From Halobacillus sp. A1 (GTDB lineage Bacteria; Bacillota; Bacilli; Bacillales; Halobacillaceae), in assembly GCF_024189295.1 (NCBI RefSeq), contig NZ_JAIZEN010000008.1, forward strand, positions 1-64,000: 64,000 bases of DNA. Reading direction: 5' to 3'. The notes beneath the pieces are model-generated. The model saw only the letters and a program-made list of their open reading frames with translations. It ran no database searches and was not told the origin of the DNA. Each line of letters begins with the position of its first letter. Within the stretch, counting starts at the first letter, position 1. Below are positions 26,689 through 35,401 of this stretch, piece by piece. Made by a program: the position numbers and the translations under genes.

Positions 26689-28419
26689 ATGAAGCACCTA
26701 AAGCAAATCGCCTTCTCCCAGCGGTCGGTTGTTGTATCACTTGTAATCATTTCCCTGGCGATCGGGGCGGCCATCATTGGCCAGGCTTATTATTTTGTTG
26801 CGATCGTTGAGGGGGTATTTTTAAATAACGAACCGTTCGAGTCGATTGTTCCATTGTTGGTCGGCTTACTCGGCGTACTCATAGTACGAGCCTTATTTAC
26901 GTATTTGTCTGGGCGCATGGGAGTGAAGATGGCGGCGAAGGCAAAGAGAGGTTTCAGAAAATCACTTTTAAATAAATATGCAAAGAACCCTGTACAAGCA
27001 TCGATGCAGGGACAGTCAGGCCGCAAAATCAGTATATTAATGGATGCGACCGATGATGTCGACAGTTATTTCAGCAGTTATATCCCTCAGATGATTCAGA
27101 CATCGATCGTACCGGTTATGATTTTGATTGCTGTGTTTACTCAGCATTTATATTCGGGACTGCTCATGGTGATAACTGCTCCCTTCATTCCGTTTTTTAT
27201 GGCGCTTATAGGTGTGATGACAAAAAAGAAATCTGAAGAGCAATTGGAGAAAATGACGGCTTTCTCAGGAAGATTTCTCGATACGCTGCAAGGGCTGACG
27301 ACACTTAAGTTGTTTGGCCGTGCGCAAAAGCAAAGGCAATTGATCAAGGAAAGCAGTCTTGGTTTCCGTGATGCCACTATGGAAGTGTTAAAGGTCGCAT
27401 TTGTTTCCTCCTTGATGCTTGAATTCATTTCAATGCTGAGTATCGGGCTCATTGCGATGGAAATTGCCATCCGTCTCGTTGTTTATGAAAATATTACGTT
27501 TTTTTCAGCATTTTTTATATTAATATTAGCTCCTGAGTTTTATCAATTTTTAAAAGACGCAGGAAGTGCGTTTCATGCGGGGCGGGGCAGCAGCGTAGCT
27601 GCCCAGAAGATTACAGATGAATTAGAAGAGGATACTCCAAATGTTGATTGGGGAAGTGCGCCGCTGTTCTTGAATAATCAACCTCCGGCTATAGAGCTTG
27701 AAGGTGCGAGTTTCCGATACAGAGAAGAGGGGTTTACTCTGGATCGTATTCATGCCAGCTTTCCTCCTTACAGCCAGGTGGCGATTGTCGGGCGGACAGG
27801 TTCTGGTAAAACGACATTACTTCATATCATTGCTGGATTGTTAGCCCCGTCTAAAGGTGGGATAAAAGTGAATGGTGAGCCACTCTCTGATTATAAGGAA
27901 CAGGATTGGTTCGACCAGTTAAGTTATATCTCCCAGCAGCCTTACCTGTTTTCAGGAACGATTGCTGATAATATTGCCGTCGGAGCACGAGATGTAAGTC
28001 GCTCGCAAATTGAGGAAGCCGCTCAAAAATCGGGCATTGCCTCATTTATCGAAGCTCTTGAACATGGTTATGATACACCTGTAGGTGAAGCAGGGCGAGG
28101 ACTTTCTGGAGGAGAGAAACAGCGAGTGGCCATTGCGAGGGCTTTCTTGAAACGGCCGTCGATCATTCTGTTCGACGAGCCTACTACAGGGCTTGACCTC
28201 CAAACGGAAAAAATTCTGCAAAAGTCTCTGCAGGAGCTGGCCCAATCCTCGACCGTCATCACCGTGGCTCACCGTCTGCATACGATTCAGGCAGCCGATC
28301 AGATTCTGCTGTTAGACAATGGCAGGCTTATCGGCCAAGGGAAACATGAAGAGTTGATCCGCACGATACCCGAATACCGTGACATGGTTACTGTACAGCA
28401 AGGAGGGGAGGCGCGATGA
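26689..28419 (+). CDS. cydD: thiol reductant ABC exporter subunit CydD
   Basis: 576 residues: six membrane helices (residues about 15-310) and an ABC ATPase domain with Walker A GRTGSGKTT, signature LSGGEKQR and Walker B IILFDEPT. CydDC exports cysteine/glutathione-type thiols and is needed for cytochrome bd assembly. The 4-base ATGA overlap with cydC fixes the operon. No cydAB genes are adjacent, unlike the cydABCD operon of B. subtilis, but the Rex box upstream matches the regulation known there. Confidence 0.9.
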   Translation: MKHLKQIAFSQRSVVVSLVIISLAIGAAIIGQAYYFVAIVEGVFLNNEPFESIVPLLVGLLGVLIVRALFTYLSGRMGVKMAAKAKRGFRKSLLNKYAKNPVQASMQGQSGRKISILMDATDDVDSYFSSYIPQMIQTSIVPVMILIAVFTQHLYSGLLMVITAPFIPFFMALIGVMTKKKSEEQLEKMTAFSGRFLDTLQGLTTLKLFGRAQKQRQLIKESSLGFRDATMEVLKVAFVSSLMLEFISMLSIGLIAMEIAIRLVVYENITFFSAFFILILAPEFYQFLKDAGSAFHAGRGSSVAAQKITDELEEDTPNVDWGSAPLFLNNQPPAIELEGASFRYREEGFTLDRIHASFPPYSQVAIVGRTGSGKTTLLHIIAGLLAPSKGGIKVNGEPLSDYKEQDWFDQLSYISQQPYLFSGTIADNIAVGARDVSRSQIEEAAQKSGIASFIEALEHGYDTPVGEAGRGLSGGEKQRVAIARAFLKRPSIILFDEPTTGLDLQTEKILQKSLQELAQSSTVITVAHRLHTIQAADQILLLDNGRLIGQGKHEELIRTIPEYRDMVTVQQGGEAR

Positions 28420-30131
28420 AGGATCTGGGAATTGTCCTCAAGCTTGTTATGATTGAGAGAAAAGATATTCTGCTCTCTATTTTCTTCGGGTTTTTAGCTG
28501 GAATTACAGCGGTAGGCTTATTCGCTTCAAGTGGGTATTTAATTTCGCGTGCGGCCTTAATTCCGCCGCTTTACGCCTTAACGGTCATCATCGCTGTTTT
28601 GAAGATGTTCGGGTTCATAAGAGCTGCCAGCCGATATGCCGAGCGGTATTTTTCTCATCGAGCTACTTTTACAATCTTAAGTGAATTGCGTGTTTCCTTT
28701 TATGAAAAAATCGAACCTCTCGCTCCGCGTATTTTCCAAAAGTATCGAAGCGGTGATTTGCTCTCCAGGATTGTAGGTGATGTAGAGAGCTTACAAAACT
28801 TTTTCCTGCGGGTCTTTTACCCGCCAATTGTACTAGTCATTGTCTTCCTGAGTACCATCTTGTTTACTTCGTTTTATTCGCTTTCGGTTGCCATTGTGTT
28901 ACTCATCGGCCTTGTGCTGACAGGATTCGTCGTTCCCGCTTTGTTTGCACTGCGCCAAAGACGGATCGACAGTGAGGTGCGTGAAAGCCGGGGTCTTTTA
29001 TCTACAGAAGCTGCTGAGCTGCTTTATGGGTACCGTGATTTGAAGATTTATCAAAAGCTTGAACAAAAAGAAAAGCAGCTTCTCGATGCGTCAGATGAGT
29101 ATGTAGGCCAGCAGGAACGGGATGGTCTGCATTCTATGTTCAGCTTTTCTATGAATACGATGGTATCGCTTGTAATTTCCTGGTTTGTTCTTGGTTTAGG
29201 AGCCTGGCTCGTTGCTGAAGGTGAACTCGACGGCCTCTACCTTGCCATGCTCGTCATGATTTCGTTGACGGTTTTTGAAAACTCTACGCCAATGGCTGTA
29301 TTCCCGGTTCACTTAGAAGACAACCGTCATGCCTCCCGCCGTCTGTTTTCTGTTGTCCGGGAGGAACCAGAAAAAGAACCTGAGGCTCCAGTAAAGCTGG
29401 CATCTGGACAGGCGCCTTCTATTGAAGTAGATGGTGTATCCTTTTCGTTCCCTGAAGAAGAGCGACTGGCTCTTCGTAACGTAAGCCTTGAACTTCCCGC
29501 AGGTTCAAAAACAGCCATCGTCGGGGCGAGCGGATCAGGGAAATCGACACTCCTCCAAATGCTGTTGAAAGTTCTACCGAACGAAAAGGGAGCGATTCGG
29601 CTTGGAGGGTTGAACTTCAAGCAGATAGAGAGCGAAGATCTTTGGGCCCGCTCTAACGTCGTATTGCAGGAAAATCATTTTTTCTACGGCAGCATACGGC
29701 ACAACTTAGAAGTCGCTGAAGAAGGGTTGTCCGACGAGGTTCTAAGCGAAGCGCTTCGAAAAGTGAATCTCGAACATTTTTCACTGGAAGATGAAGTGTT
29801 TGAACGTGGTGAGAATCTTTCTGGTGGTGAGAAGCAGCGGTTAGCGATTGCTCGTGCAATGTTGAAAGGGGAGCATCTGTGGCTGCTTGATGAGCCGACG
29901 TCTTCTGTGGATGCTCTGACGGAGCGTGCGTTGTATGATGTGATTTTTGCTCAAGCGCTTGATGATACGGTAGTCCTAGTGAGCCACCGTCTGGCTGGAC
30001 TGGAGAAAATGGATCAGATTGTTGTAATGGAACAGGGGGAAGTCGTTGAAGCTGGTACGTTTGATGAGCTGATGGCTCGCCGTGGATATTTTTACGAGAT
30101 GAAGCAGATTGAAAAGAGTGTGTTTATGTAA
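28416..30131 (+). CDS. cydC: thiol reductant ABC exporter subunit CydC
   Basis: 571 residues, the partner half of the heterodimeric exporter: membrane domain about residues 15-305, then the ATPase domain with Walker A GASGSGKST, signature LSGGEKQR and Walker B LWLLDEPTSSVD. Start overlaps the cydD stop. A strong terminator follows at 30136. Confidence 0.9.
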   Translation: MKDLGIVLKLVMIERKDILLSIFFGFLAGITAVGLFASSGYLISRAALIPPLYALTVIIAVLKMFGFIRAASRYAERYFSHRATFTILSELRVSFYEKIEPLAPRIFQKYRSGDLLSRIVGDVESLQNFFLRVFYPPIVLVIVFLSTILFTSFYSLSVAIVLLIGLVLTGFVVPALFALRQRRIDSEVRESRGLLSTEAAELLYGYRDLKIYQKLEQKEKQLLDASDEYVGQQERDGLHSMFSFSMNTMVSLVISWFVLGLGAWLVAEGELDGLYLAMLVMISLTVFENSTPMAVFPVHLEDNRHASRRLFSVVREEPEKEPEAPVKLASGQAPSIEVDGVSFSFPEEERLALRNVSLELPAGSKTAIVGASGSGKSTLLQMLLKVLPNEKGAIRLGGLNFKQIESEDLWARSNVVLQENHFFYGSIRHNLEVAEEGLSDEVLSEALRKVNLEHFSLEDEVFERGENLSGGEKQRLAIARAMLKGEHLWLLDEPTSSVDALTERALYDVIFAQALDDTVVLVSHRLAGLEKMDQIVVMEQGEVVEAGTFDELMARRGYFYEMKQIEKSVFM

Positions 30132-30135
30132 GAGG

Positions 30136-30168
30136 GCAGAACGGCTTTGGTCGTTCTGCTTTTTTTTT
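30136..30168 (+). terminator. intrinsic terminator of cydDC
   Basis: GCAGAACG pairs with CGTTCTGC, followed by nine T, five bases after the cydC stop. Confidence 0.92.
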
Positions 30169-30197
30169 GTGATGAATAGATTGTTAGGAGTGGTTGT

Positions 30198-30884
30198 TTG
30201 CCTCCTTACGACCTGTATGAAGTGATAGAAAGGACTGGGGTTATGTATCCTCAAACTAAAGGTATCCAGCATCGATTGATGACGGTGAGTGGTTCGGGCA
30301 AGGTCGCTGCTCAGCCGAATGTAGTGAACATTCAACTTGGTGTCGTTACCGAAGGACAGAGTCTTACGCAAGTCCAGGAGGAGAATGCTCGTGTGATGGA
30401 GCGGGTGATTGGGTCGATTGTGAACCTTGGTGTGCCGAGGGAATCGATTCAAACGGTCGATTATTCTATTCTTCCCCAATATAATTATGACAGTGGGACT
30501 CAAGTGTTTCAGGGGTATCAAGTCAATCATATGATTTCGGTTACTAGCGATGATATTCGTCTTGCCGGTGAAATCATAGATACGGCGGTACAAAACGGAG
30601 CTAACCAAGTTGTGGGGGTTCAGTTTTCGATAAAACAATCTGAAATGCTGTATCAACAGGCGTTATCGATCGCGCTCCGTGACGCTTACATGAAAGCTCG
30701 CTCGATGGCACAAACGATGGGTTTGACGCTTGATCCAGCACCCGTAAAAGTCCTTGAGCGTATGCCGGGCGGAGCATTTCCGTTAGCGAGAGGCGAGGCG
30801 TTTGCTACGGTGACTCCGATTGAACCAGGACAGCTTGAGATCGAGGCGTTTGTCGAGGTTCAGTTCCAATTCTACGCATCATAA
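30198..30884 (+). CDS. SIMPL domain (DUF541) protein
   Basis: Up to 228 residues. The SIMPL pattern is clear: MTVSGSGKVAAQPNVVNIQLGV at the start of the domain, SIQTVDYSILPQYNYD, YQVNHMISVTSDD, and the ending ELEIEAFVEVQFQF. Members are oligomeric periplasmic or cytosolic proteins of uncertain role. No signal peptide is present. A TTG at 30198 has AGGAG seven bases upstream; an ATG at 30243 with a weaker site would give 213 residues and a more family-like N-terminus, so the start is uncertain. Confidence 0.8.
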   Translation: MPPYDLYEVIERTGVMYPQTKGIQHRLMTVSGSGKVAAQPNVVNIQLGVVTEGQSLTQVQEENARVMERVIGSIVNLGVPRESIQTVDYSILPQYNYDSGTQVFQGYQVNHMISVTSDDIRLAGEIIDTAVQNGANQVVGVQFSIKQSEMLYQQALSIALRDAYMKARSMAQTMGLTLDPAPVKVLERMPGGAFPLARGEAFATVTPIEPGQLEIEAFVEVQFQFYAS

Positions 30885-30916
30885 AAACCACAGAGCGAAA
30901 GTCTGTGGCTTACCGT

Positions 30917-31106
30917 TTGGCTGTGTTGATATTCATATAAGCTCCCTTTAGTGGAAGAGTCGGTTTCGAGACATCATGAGAATTGAGGGGCTCCGGGAAA
31001 CGGATCGCTTTCCGGGGGGCGGACGCTGAGCCTCCTCGAGCTTCGCTCTCCGGGGTCTCACCTGTCCCGCTCCTCCCCCAGGAGTCTCACCGTTTCCCTC
31101 CGCCCC
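30917..31106. repeat. palindromic repeat copy 8 (type A variant)
   Basis: The left arm GTTGATATTCATATAAGCTC and TCGGTTTCGAGACATCATGA spans 30924-30980. The core is 30987-31106: left end GGGGCTCCGGGAAACGG, right end CCGTTTCCCTCCGCCCC, partly mismatched in the middle of the arms. The interior uses GAGCTTCGCTC as the central loop instead of the CGTCCCGTCC seen in copies 1 and 10. Confidence 0.85.
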
Positions 31107-31289
31107 TTTGCCTAATAAGTAACACGAAACCACTTCAAGAAAAAGCAAACTGATTATCATAGCAAGTTCTCAGAAAACTTTTCTATAGAGCTCTATATTC
31201 TCAAAGGACAGAGATGAAAGACGCTTTCTTCTGAGTGAACATGGTTCATTTTCTCTCTTCCTTCGCATTGGGGGGAACGGGGCCCCTCC

Positions 31290-31430
31290 ATTTTATAAGC
31301 GATAGCGCTTCGTTCAGCAGCTTATGGACTGAACTGTCGGAGATAAAGTGAACACGAAGACTATAGTGATTCGATGTTATCTTATAAAACTCGTTAGTCG
31401 CTAAGCGTTATAGCTGAAATAAGTGGCTTA
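31290..31430. repeat. type C repeat copy
   Basis: GCGATAGCGCTTCGTTCAGC at 31301, GGACTGAACTGTCGGAGATA, GTGATTCGATGTTATCTTA and TTAGTCGCTAAGCGTTATAG at about 31392 match the other type C copies. It is preceded by CCCCTCCATTTTATAAGCG, the same junction form as at 49.74 kb. Confidence 0.75.
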
Positions 31431-31493
31431 GATGAGAGCGCGAAAGTCTTTTATACTCCAATGCCAAAGGGGTACGTTAATTACATTCCGCAT

Positions 31494-31735
31494 GGGGTTG
31501 TTGGGAAGCTGGGAGACTCCCGTGGGAGAAGGATGTAGGCGAGATCCCACAGGGCTGCAAGCCCGAGGAAGCTCGCCATTTCCCCCACAGGAAAGCGAGT
31601 AGCTTCCAGACCACCCCTGACTCTTAATAAGGCAACGAACCCAGTAATAATCTCGAAATCAAGTCTTCCACTATCCTGCCATATTGTTGAATAACTCACT
31701 TTCAATATCAACAATCACCTTTAACAAAGCCTATC
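31494..31735. repeat. palindromic repeat copy 9 (type B core and right arm)
   Basis: The core is 31494-31617 (GGGGTTGTTGGGAAGCTGG … AGCTTCCAGACCACCCC, slightly degenerate arms). The right outer arm (TCGAAATCAAGTCTTCCACT, ATCCTGCCATATTGTTGAAT, CAATATCAACAATCACC) ends at 31735, immediately before the thrC stop at 31738. Confidence 0.88.
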
Positions 31736-31737
31736 GT

Positions 31738-32949
31738 CTAAATAGAATCTCCAGGTTCAAGGGTGGGAACTTCAAAATTGACGGTGTCCGGATATTTGAT
31801 GCCGGCGCCTGTGTTCAATACGACGACTTGCTCGTCTTCTTTGATCCAATCTTTGTCCCGCAGTTTTCGTGCGGCAAGGAAAGAAGCGGCACCTTCAGGG
31901 CAGACAAACGCGCCTTCAAGCTCGGCGATCCGTTGCTGCTCTTGTAAAAGGGAATCATCATCAACGGAGATAGCGCAGCCATTTGTTTCGTAAAGGGCGT
32001 CCAATACGAGGAAATCTCCGATCGCTTTTGGTACGTTGATTCCAAATGCAATAGTTTCGGAGTTTTCCCAAAAACTTGATTCATGTAAGCCCTGCTCCCA
32101 GGCTTCGACAATCGGGGCGCAGCCTTCGGACTGTACGGCAACAAGCCGGGGCATTTGTTCATCAGACTCGATCCAGCCTAATTCTTTAAGCTCCTGCAGT
32201 GCTTTATATATGCCAATTAAGCCCACACCTCCACCTGTAGGGTACAGAATGACGTCTGGAAGCTTCCAGTTTAGCTGTTCAGCAATCTCGAGTCCCATCG
32301 TTTTTTTGCCTTCAATCCGGTACGGTTCTTTTAGTGTGGAGACATCGTACAGCCCTTTTTCTTTCACGGCTTCAGCAACAATTTTCCCAGCGTCGCTGAT
32401 CAGTCCGTTTACTAAAAATAAGTTGGCACCGGATAAGGCGCATTCATTTCTAGTGATGCTAGGGGCGTCTACTGGCATGATAATCGTCGAGCTCATTTGG
32501 GCTCTTGCAGCGTACAGCGACCAGGCGGCGCCTGCATTGCCGTTCGTTGGCATCGCCAATTCTTTAACACCAAGCTCTTTCGCTTTAGAAACGCCAACGG
32601 CTGCGCCTCTTGCTTTAAAAGCGCCGGTAGGGATAACTCCTTCATCTTTCATGAGAAGGCGGGGGATGCTCATGTCTTTACCAAGAGCAGGCAAATCTAC
32701 TAATGGAGTCATCCCTTCTCCCAGGCTGATGACATTGTTGTTCTGTCGGACAGGCAGCAACTCATGGTAGCGCCATAAGTCAGGAGCCCTTGTTAAAAGG
32801 TCGTCGGCTGTGAATTTTCCGCGTAGTTCGTCCAGGTTGTAAGCAACTAGCAGAGGGGAGCCGCATGTACATAAGTGGTTCTCCTCTTCTGTGGAGTAGG
32901 TTTCGGAACATTTCGGACAGTATAGGTGAGATACATAACTGAACTTCAA
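31738..32949 (-). CDS. thrC: threonine synthase
   Basis: 403 residues. A zinc-ribbon-like N-terminus (CPKC … CTCGSP), then the PLP fold type II core: PLP-lysine in PTGAFKARGA (about residue 117), NGNAGAAWS, and the phosphate loop PTGGGVG near residue 239. This is the threonine synthase/cysteate synthase group; threonine synthase is the likelier call, converting O-phosphohomoserine to threonine. It starts with TTG, eight bases after AAGGAGG. No hom or thrB gene is adjacent. Confidence 0.83.
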   Translation of the reverse strand: MKFSYVSHLYCPKCSETYSTEEENHLCTCGSPLLVAYNLDELRGKFTADDLLTRAPDLWRYHELLPVRQNNNVISLGEGMTPLVDLPALGKDMSIPRLLMKDEGVIPTGAFKARGAAVGVSKAKELGVKELAMPTNGNAGAAWSLYAARAQMSSTIIMPVDAPSITRNECALSGANLFLVNGLISDAGKIVAEAVKEKGLYDVSTLKEPYRIEGKKTMGLEIAEQLNWKLPDVILYPTGGGVGLIGIYKALQELKELGWIESDEQMPRLVAVQSEGCAPIVEAWEQGLHESSFWENSETIAFGINVPKAIGDFLVLDALYETNGCAISVDDDSLLQEQQRIAELEGAFVCPEGAASFLAARKLRDKDWIKEDEQVVVLNTGAGIKYPDTVNFEVPTLEPGDSI

Positions 32950-33126
32950 TTAATCGTCCTCCTTATATGTAAAAAGTAACTTCAGCGTATCATAGATGTT
33001 TTTCCTATGTATGTTCAAACGTCCGTTCTATTCAAAAAAGCTGTCTCTGCTTTAACGGAAACAGCTCAACTGCTTATGAAAAGCTGTTGATTTACAAAGA
33101 ATTTACACTCATTCTCTATACATTGC

Positions 33127-33212
33127 CATATAAGTATATTATTATATGCAATGGATGTAATCAGATAAAGACGTGGAACTTTCCACTTGCATATATAAGC
33201 ATATGCTTATAT
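33127..33212. promoter_or_regulatory. two ArsR-type operator palindromes
   Basis: CATATAA (33127) and TTATATG (33142-33148) form one inverted repeat. A perfect 20-bp palindrome ATATAAGCATATGCTTATAT lies at 33193-33212, 21 bases before the arsR start. Both share CATATAAG-type half-sites, as expected for an autoregulated ArsR repressor. Confidence 0.6.
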
Positions 33213-33233
33213 TATAATAAGCGAGGTGAGAGC

Positions 33234-33578
33234 ATGGAAAAAACAATGATCGATATAGACACAGCTGCCCAATCACTCAAACTCCTGGGCGATAAAACAC
33301 GTTTGACCATTATCGGTTTAATCAGTGAAGGGGAGTGCTGTGTGTGTGAATTTGTTGAGGTGCTGCAAATGAGCCAGCCTTCGGTCAGTCAGCATTTGCG
33401 TAAACTTCGGGATGCGGGGCTTGTGAAGGAGAAGCGAAAAGGACAGTGGATTTTTTATTCTTTGAATAAAGATCACGAGACCTATCCCATCACTAAGCAG
33501 ATTTTAGCGCAAATTCCAGATCAAATAGAAAAATTAAGGGCATTGGAGCGAGCAGGTTTACGCATTCAATGCGACTAG
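33234..33578 (+). CDS. arsR: ArsR family arsenic-responsive repressor
   Basis: 114 residues, one winged HTH. The metalloid site ECCVCEF (Cys pair near residues 36-38) sits in helix alpha-3 as in As(III)-sensing ArsR, followed by the recognition helix [17 protein letters not shown] and the wing REGQ-like [13 protein letters not shown]. The ATG at 33234 is used because GAGGTGAG stands just upstream; a longer frame adds a low-quality extension across the operator. It opens the ars operon. Confidence 0.93.
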   Translation: MEKTMIDIDTAAQSLKLLGDKTRLTIIGLISEGECCVCEFVEVLQMSQPSVSQHLRKLRDAGLVKEKRKGQWIFYSLNKDHETYPITKQILAQIPDQIEKLRALERAGLRIQCD

Positions 33579-33591
33579 TAGGGGGATTATT

Positions 33592-34887
33592 TTGAATTTA
33601 GCAATTTTAGCCACGCTCATATTTATACTTACATTAGTTTTAGTCATCTGGCAGCCGAAAAATTTAGGCATTGGCTGGTCAGCCTGTGGAGGAGCAATTC
33701 TGGCTTTAATTGTCGGGGTCGTTGATTTTCAAGACGTAATTGCTGTCACCGACATCGTGTGGAATGCGACATTAGCCTTTATTGCTATTATCATCATTTC
33801 ACTCATACTTGACGAGATCGGTTTCTTTGAATGGGCCGCTCTTCATATGGCGAGAATAGCAAAAGGCAATGGAAAGAAAATGTTCATTTATGTGACTTTG
33901 CTTGGAGCGGTCGTTGCTGCATTGTTTGCTAACGATGGAGCTGCATTAATTTTAACGCCGATCGTATTGGCGATGGTCAGAAATTTGAATTTCAAAGAAA
34001 CGATGATTTTACCTTTTATTATGGCGAGTGGATTTATTGCTGATACGACATCCTTGCCGTTGGTCGTCAGTAACCTCGTAAACATCGTTTCAGCCGACTT
34101 CTTTGGTATCGGCTTTGCGGAATACGCTTCACGGATGATTGTGCCGAACTTCTTTGCCTTAGGCGCCAGTATTCTTGTGCTTTATATCTTTTTCCGAAAG
34201 GATATTCCGGCCGACTACAATTTAAGTGATTTGAAAGAGCCGAAAGAAGCATTGCTGGATCATAAAATGTTCCGCTTGTCTTGGGGAGTGCTGGCTGTAC
34301 TTCTTGTCGGCTATTTTGCCAGTGAACCGCTGGATATCCCAGTATCCATCATTGCGGGGATTGTAGCGATTTTCTTCTTAGTCATGGCTCGTCGAAGTCC
34401 GGCTGTAGAGACCGCTGTCGTTATAAAAGGGGCTCCATGGGCCATTGTATTTTTCTCCATCGGAATGTATGTCGTCGTTTATGGATTGCGGAATGTCGGG
34501 TTTACTGATGTTCTGGCAGATGTCATTCAATATACGGCGGATCAGGGCATGTTCGTGGCGACGGTTTCCATGGGATTCATCGCAGCGATTTTATCTTCTA
34601 TCATGAATAATATGCCTACAGTCATGATTGATGCGTTAGCCATCGCGGAAACGAATACGTCCGGTACGATGCGGGAAGCCCTTATATATGCCAATGTCAT
34701 CGGTTCCGATCTAGGACCGAAGATTACGCCGATCGGGTCTCTTGCCACATTATTATGGCTGCACGTCCTTTCAACAAAAGGCGTAAAAATTTCCTGGGGA
34801 TACTACTTCAAAGTGGGTATCATCCTCACCGTTCCAACCTTATTCATTACATTAGTCGGTCTATATTTATGGCTGCTAATCATATAA
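33592..34887 (+). CDS. arsB: ArsB/NhaD-type arsenite efflux permease
   Basis: 431 residues with about 11 membrane helices. The ion-transporter (ArsB/NhaD) pattern is present: [36 protein letters not shown] and [21 protein letters not shown]. It exports arsenite or antimonite, alone or as the channel for ArsA. It starts with TTG at 33592, thirteen bases after the arsR stop, with a GGGGG tract upstream. Confidence 0.92.
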   Translation: MNLAILATLIFILTLVLVIWQPKNLGIGWSACGGAILALIVGVVDFQDVIAVTDIVWNATLAFIAIIIISLILDEIGFFEWAALHMARIAKGNGKKMFIYVTLLGAVVAALFANDGAALILTPIVLAMVRNLNFKETMILPFIMASGFIADTTSLPLVVSNLVNIVSADFFGIGFAEYASRMIVPNFFALGASILVLYIFFRKDIPADYNLSDLKEPKEALLDHKMFRLSWGVLAVLLVGYFASEPLDIPVSIIAGIVAIFFLVMARRSPAVETAVVIKGAPWAIVFFSIGMYVVVYGLRNVGFTDVLADVIQYTADQGMFVATVSMGFIAAILSSIMNNMPTVMIDALAIAETNTSGTMREALIYANVIGSDLGPKITPIGSLATLLWLHVLSTKGVKISWGYYFKVGIILTVPTLFITLVGLYLWLLII

Positions 34888-34917
34888 AAATCTTTCAATA
34901 AAAAGGAGAAATGCAAC

Positions 34918-35340
34918 ATGTCTAACAAACCAGTAATTTACTTTCTATGCACAGGGAACTCCTGCCGCAGTCAAATAGCCGAAGGGTTCGGAAAAAAATA
35001 TCTTGGAGACGAGTTCGAAGTTCTTTCTGCTGGAATCGAAGCTCACGGACTGAACCCTAATGCTGTAAAGGCTATGAATGAAGTAGGTATTGATATTAGT
35101 GACCAGACTTCTGACATTATTGATTCTGATATTCTGAACAATGCTGAATATGCGATTACACTTTGTGGTGATGCGAACGATAAGTGCCCGATGACTCCTT
35201 CTCATGTTACGCGTTTCCATTGGGGATTTGACGATCCAGCAAAAGCGGAAGGCACAGAAGAAGAAAAATGGGCTGTATTCCAAAGAGTGCGTGATCAAAT
35301 CAGTGAGCGCATCCAGCAGTTCGCTAAAGATAAAGAATAA
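34918..35340 (+). CDS. arsC: arsenate reductase (thioredoxin-coupled)
   Basis: 140 residues of the low-molecular-weight phosphatase-like ArsC class. The phosphate loop C11-TGNSC-R17 and the cysteine pair C83 and C90 ([10 protein letters not shown]) make the Cys triad of the S. aureus pI258-type enzyme, which is recycled by thioredoxin. This fits the thioredoxin reductase gene in the same locus. AAAGGAG precedes the ATG. Confidence 0.95.
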   Translation: MSNKPVIYFLCTGNSCRSQIAEGFGKKYLGDEFEVLSAGIEAHGLNPNAVKAMNEVGIDISDQTSDIIDSDILNNAEYAITLCGDANDKCPMTPSHVTRFHWGFDDPAKAEGTEEEKWAVFQRVRDQISERIQQFAKDKE

Positions 35341-35346
35341 TAAAAG

Positions 35347-35376
35347 AAAAAGCCGGGAGATGCTCTCGGCTTTTCC
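35347..35376 (+). terminator. intrinsic terminator between arsC and arsA
   Basis: AAAAGCCG-GAGA pairs with TCTCGGCTTTT with a three-base loop; only TTTTCC follows. It may be leaky and set a lower level for arsA-trxB than for arsRBC. Confidence 0.75.
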
Positions 35377-35401
35377 TTAAAATAGACGAAGGAGCATTCT
35401 T

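Noticed and set aside
29976-30656. 226-codon minus-strand frame antisense to cydC and the SIMPL gene
   Set aside because: It is a long shadow frame over two well-supported genes and crosses the cydC terminator.
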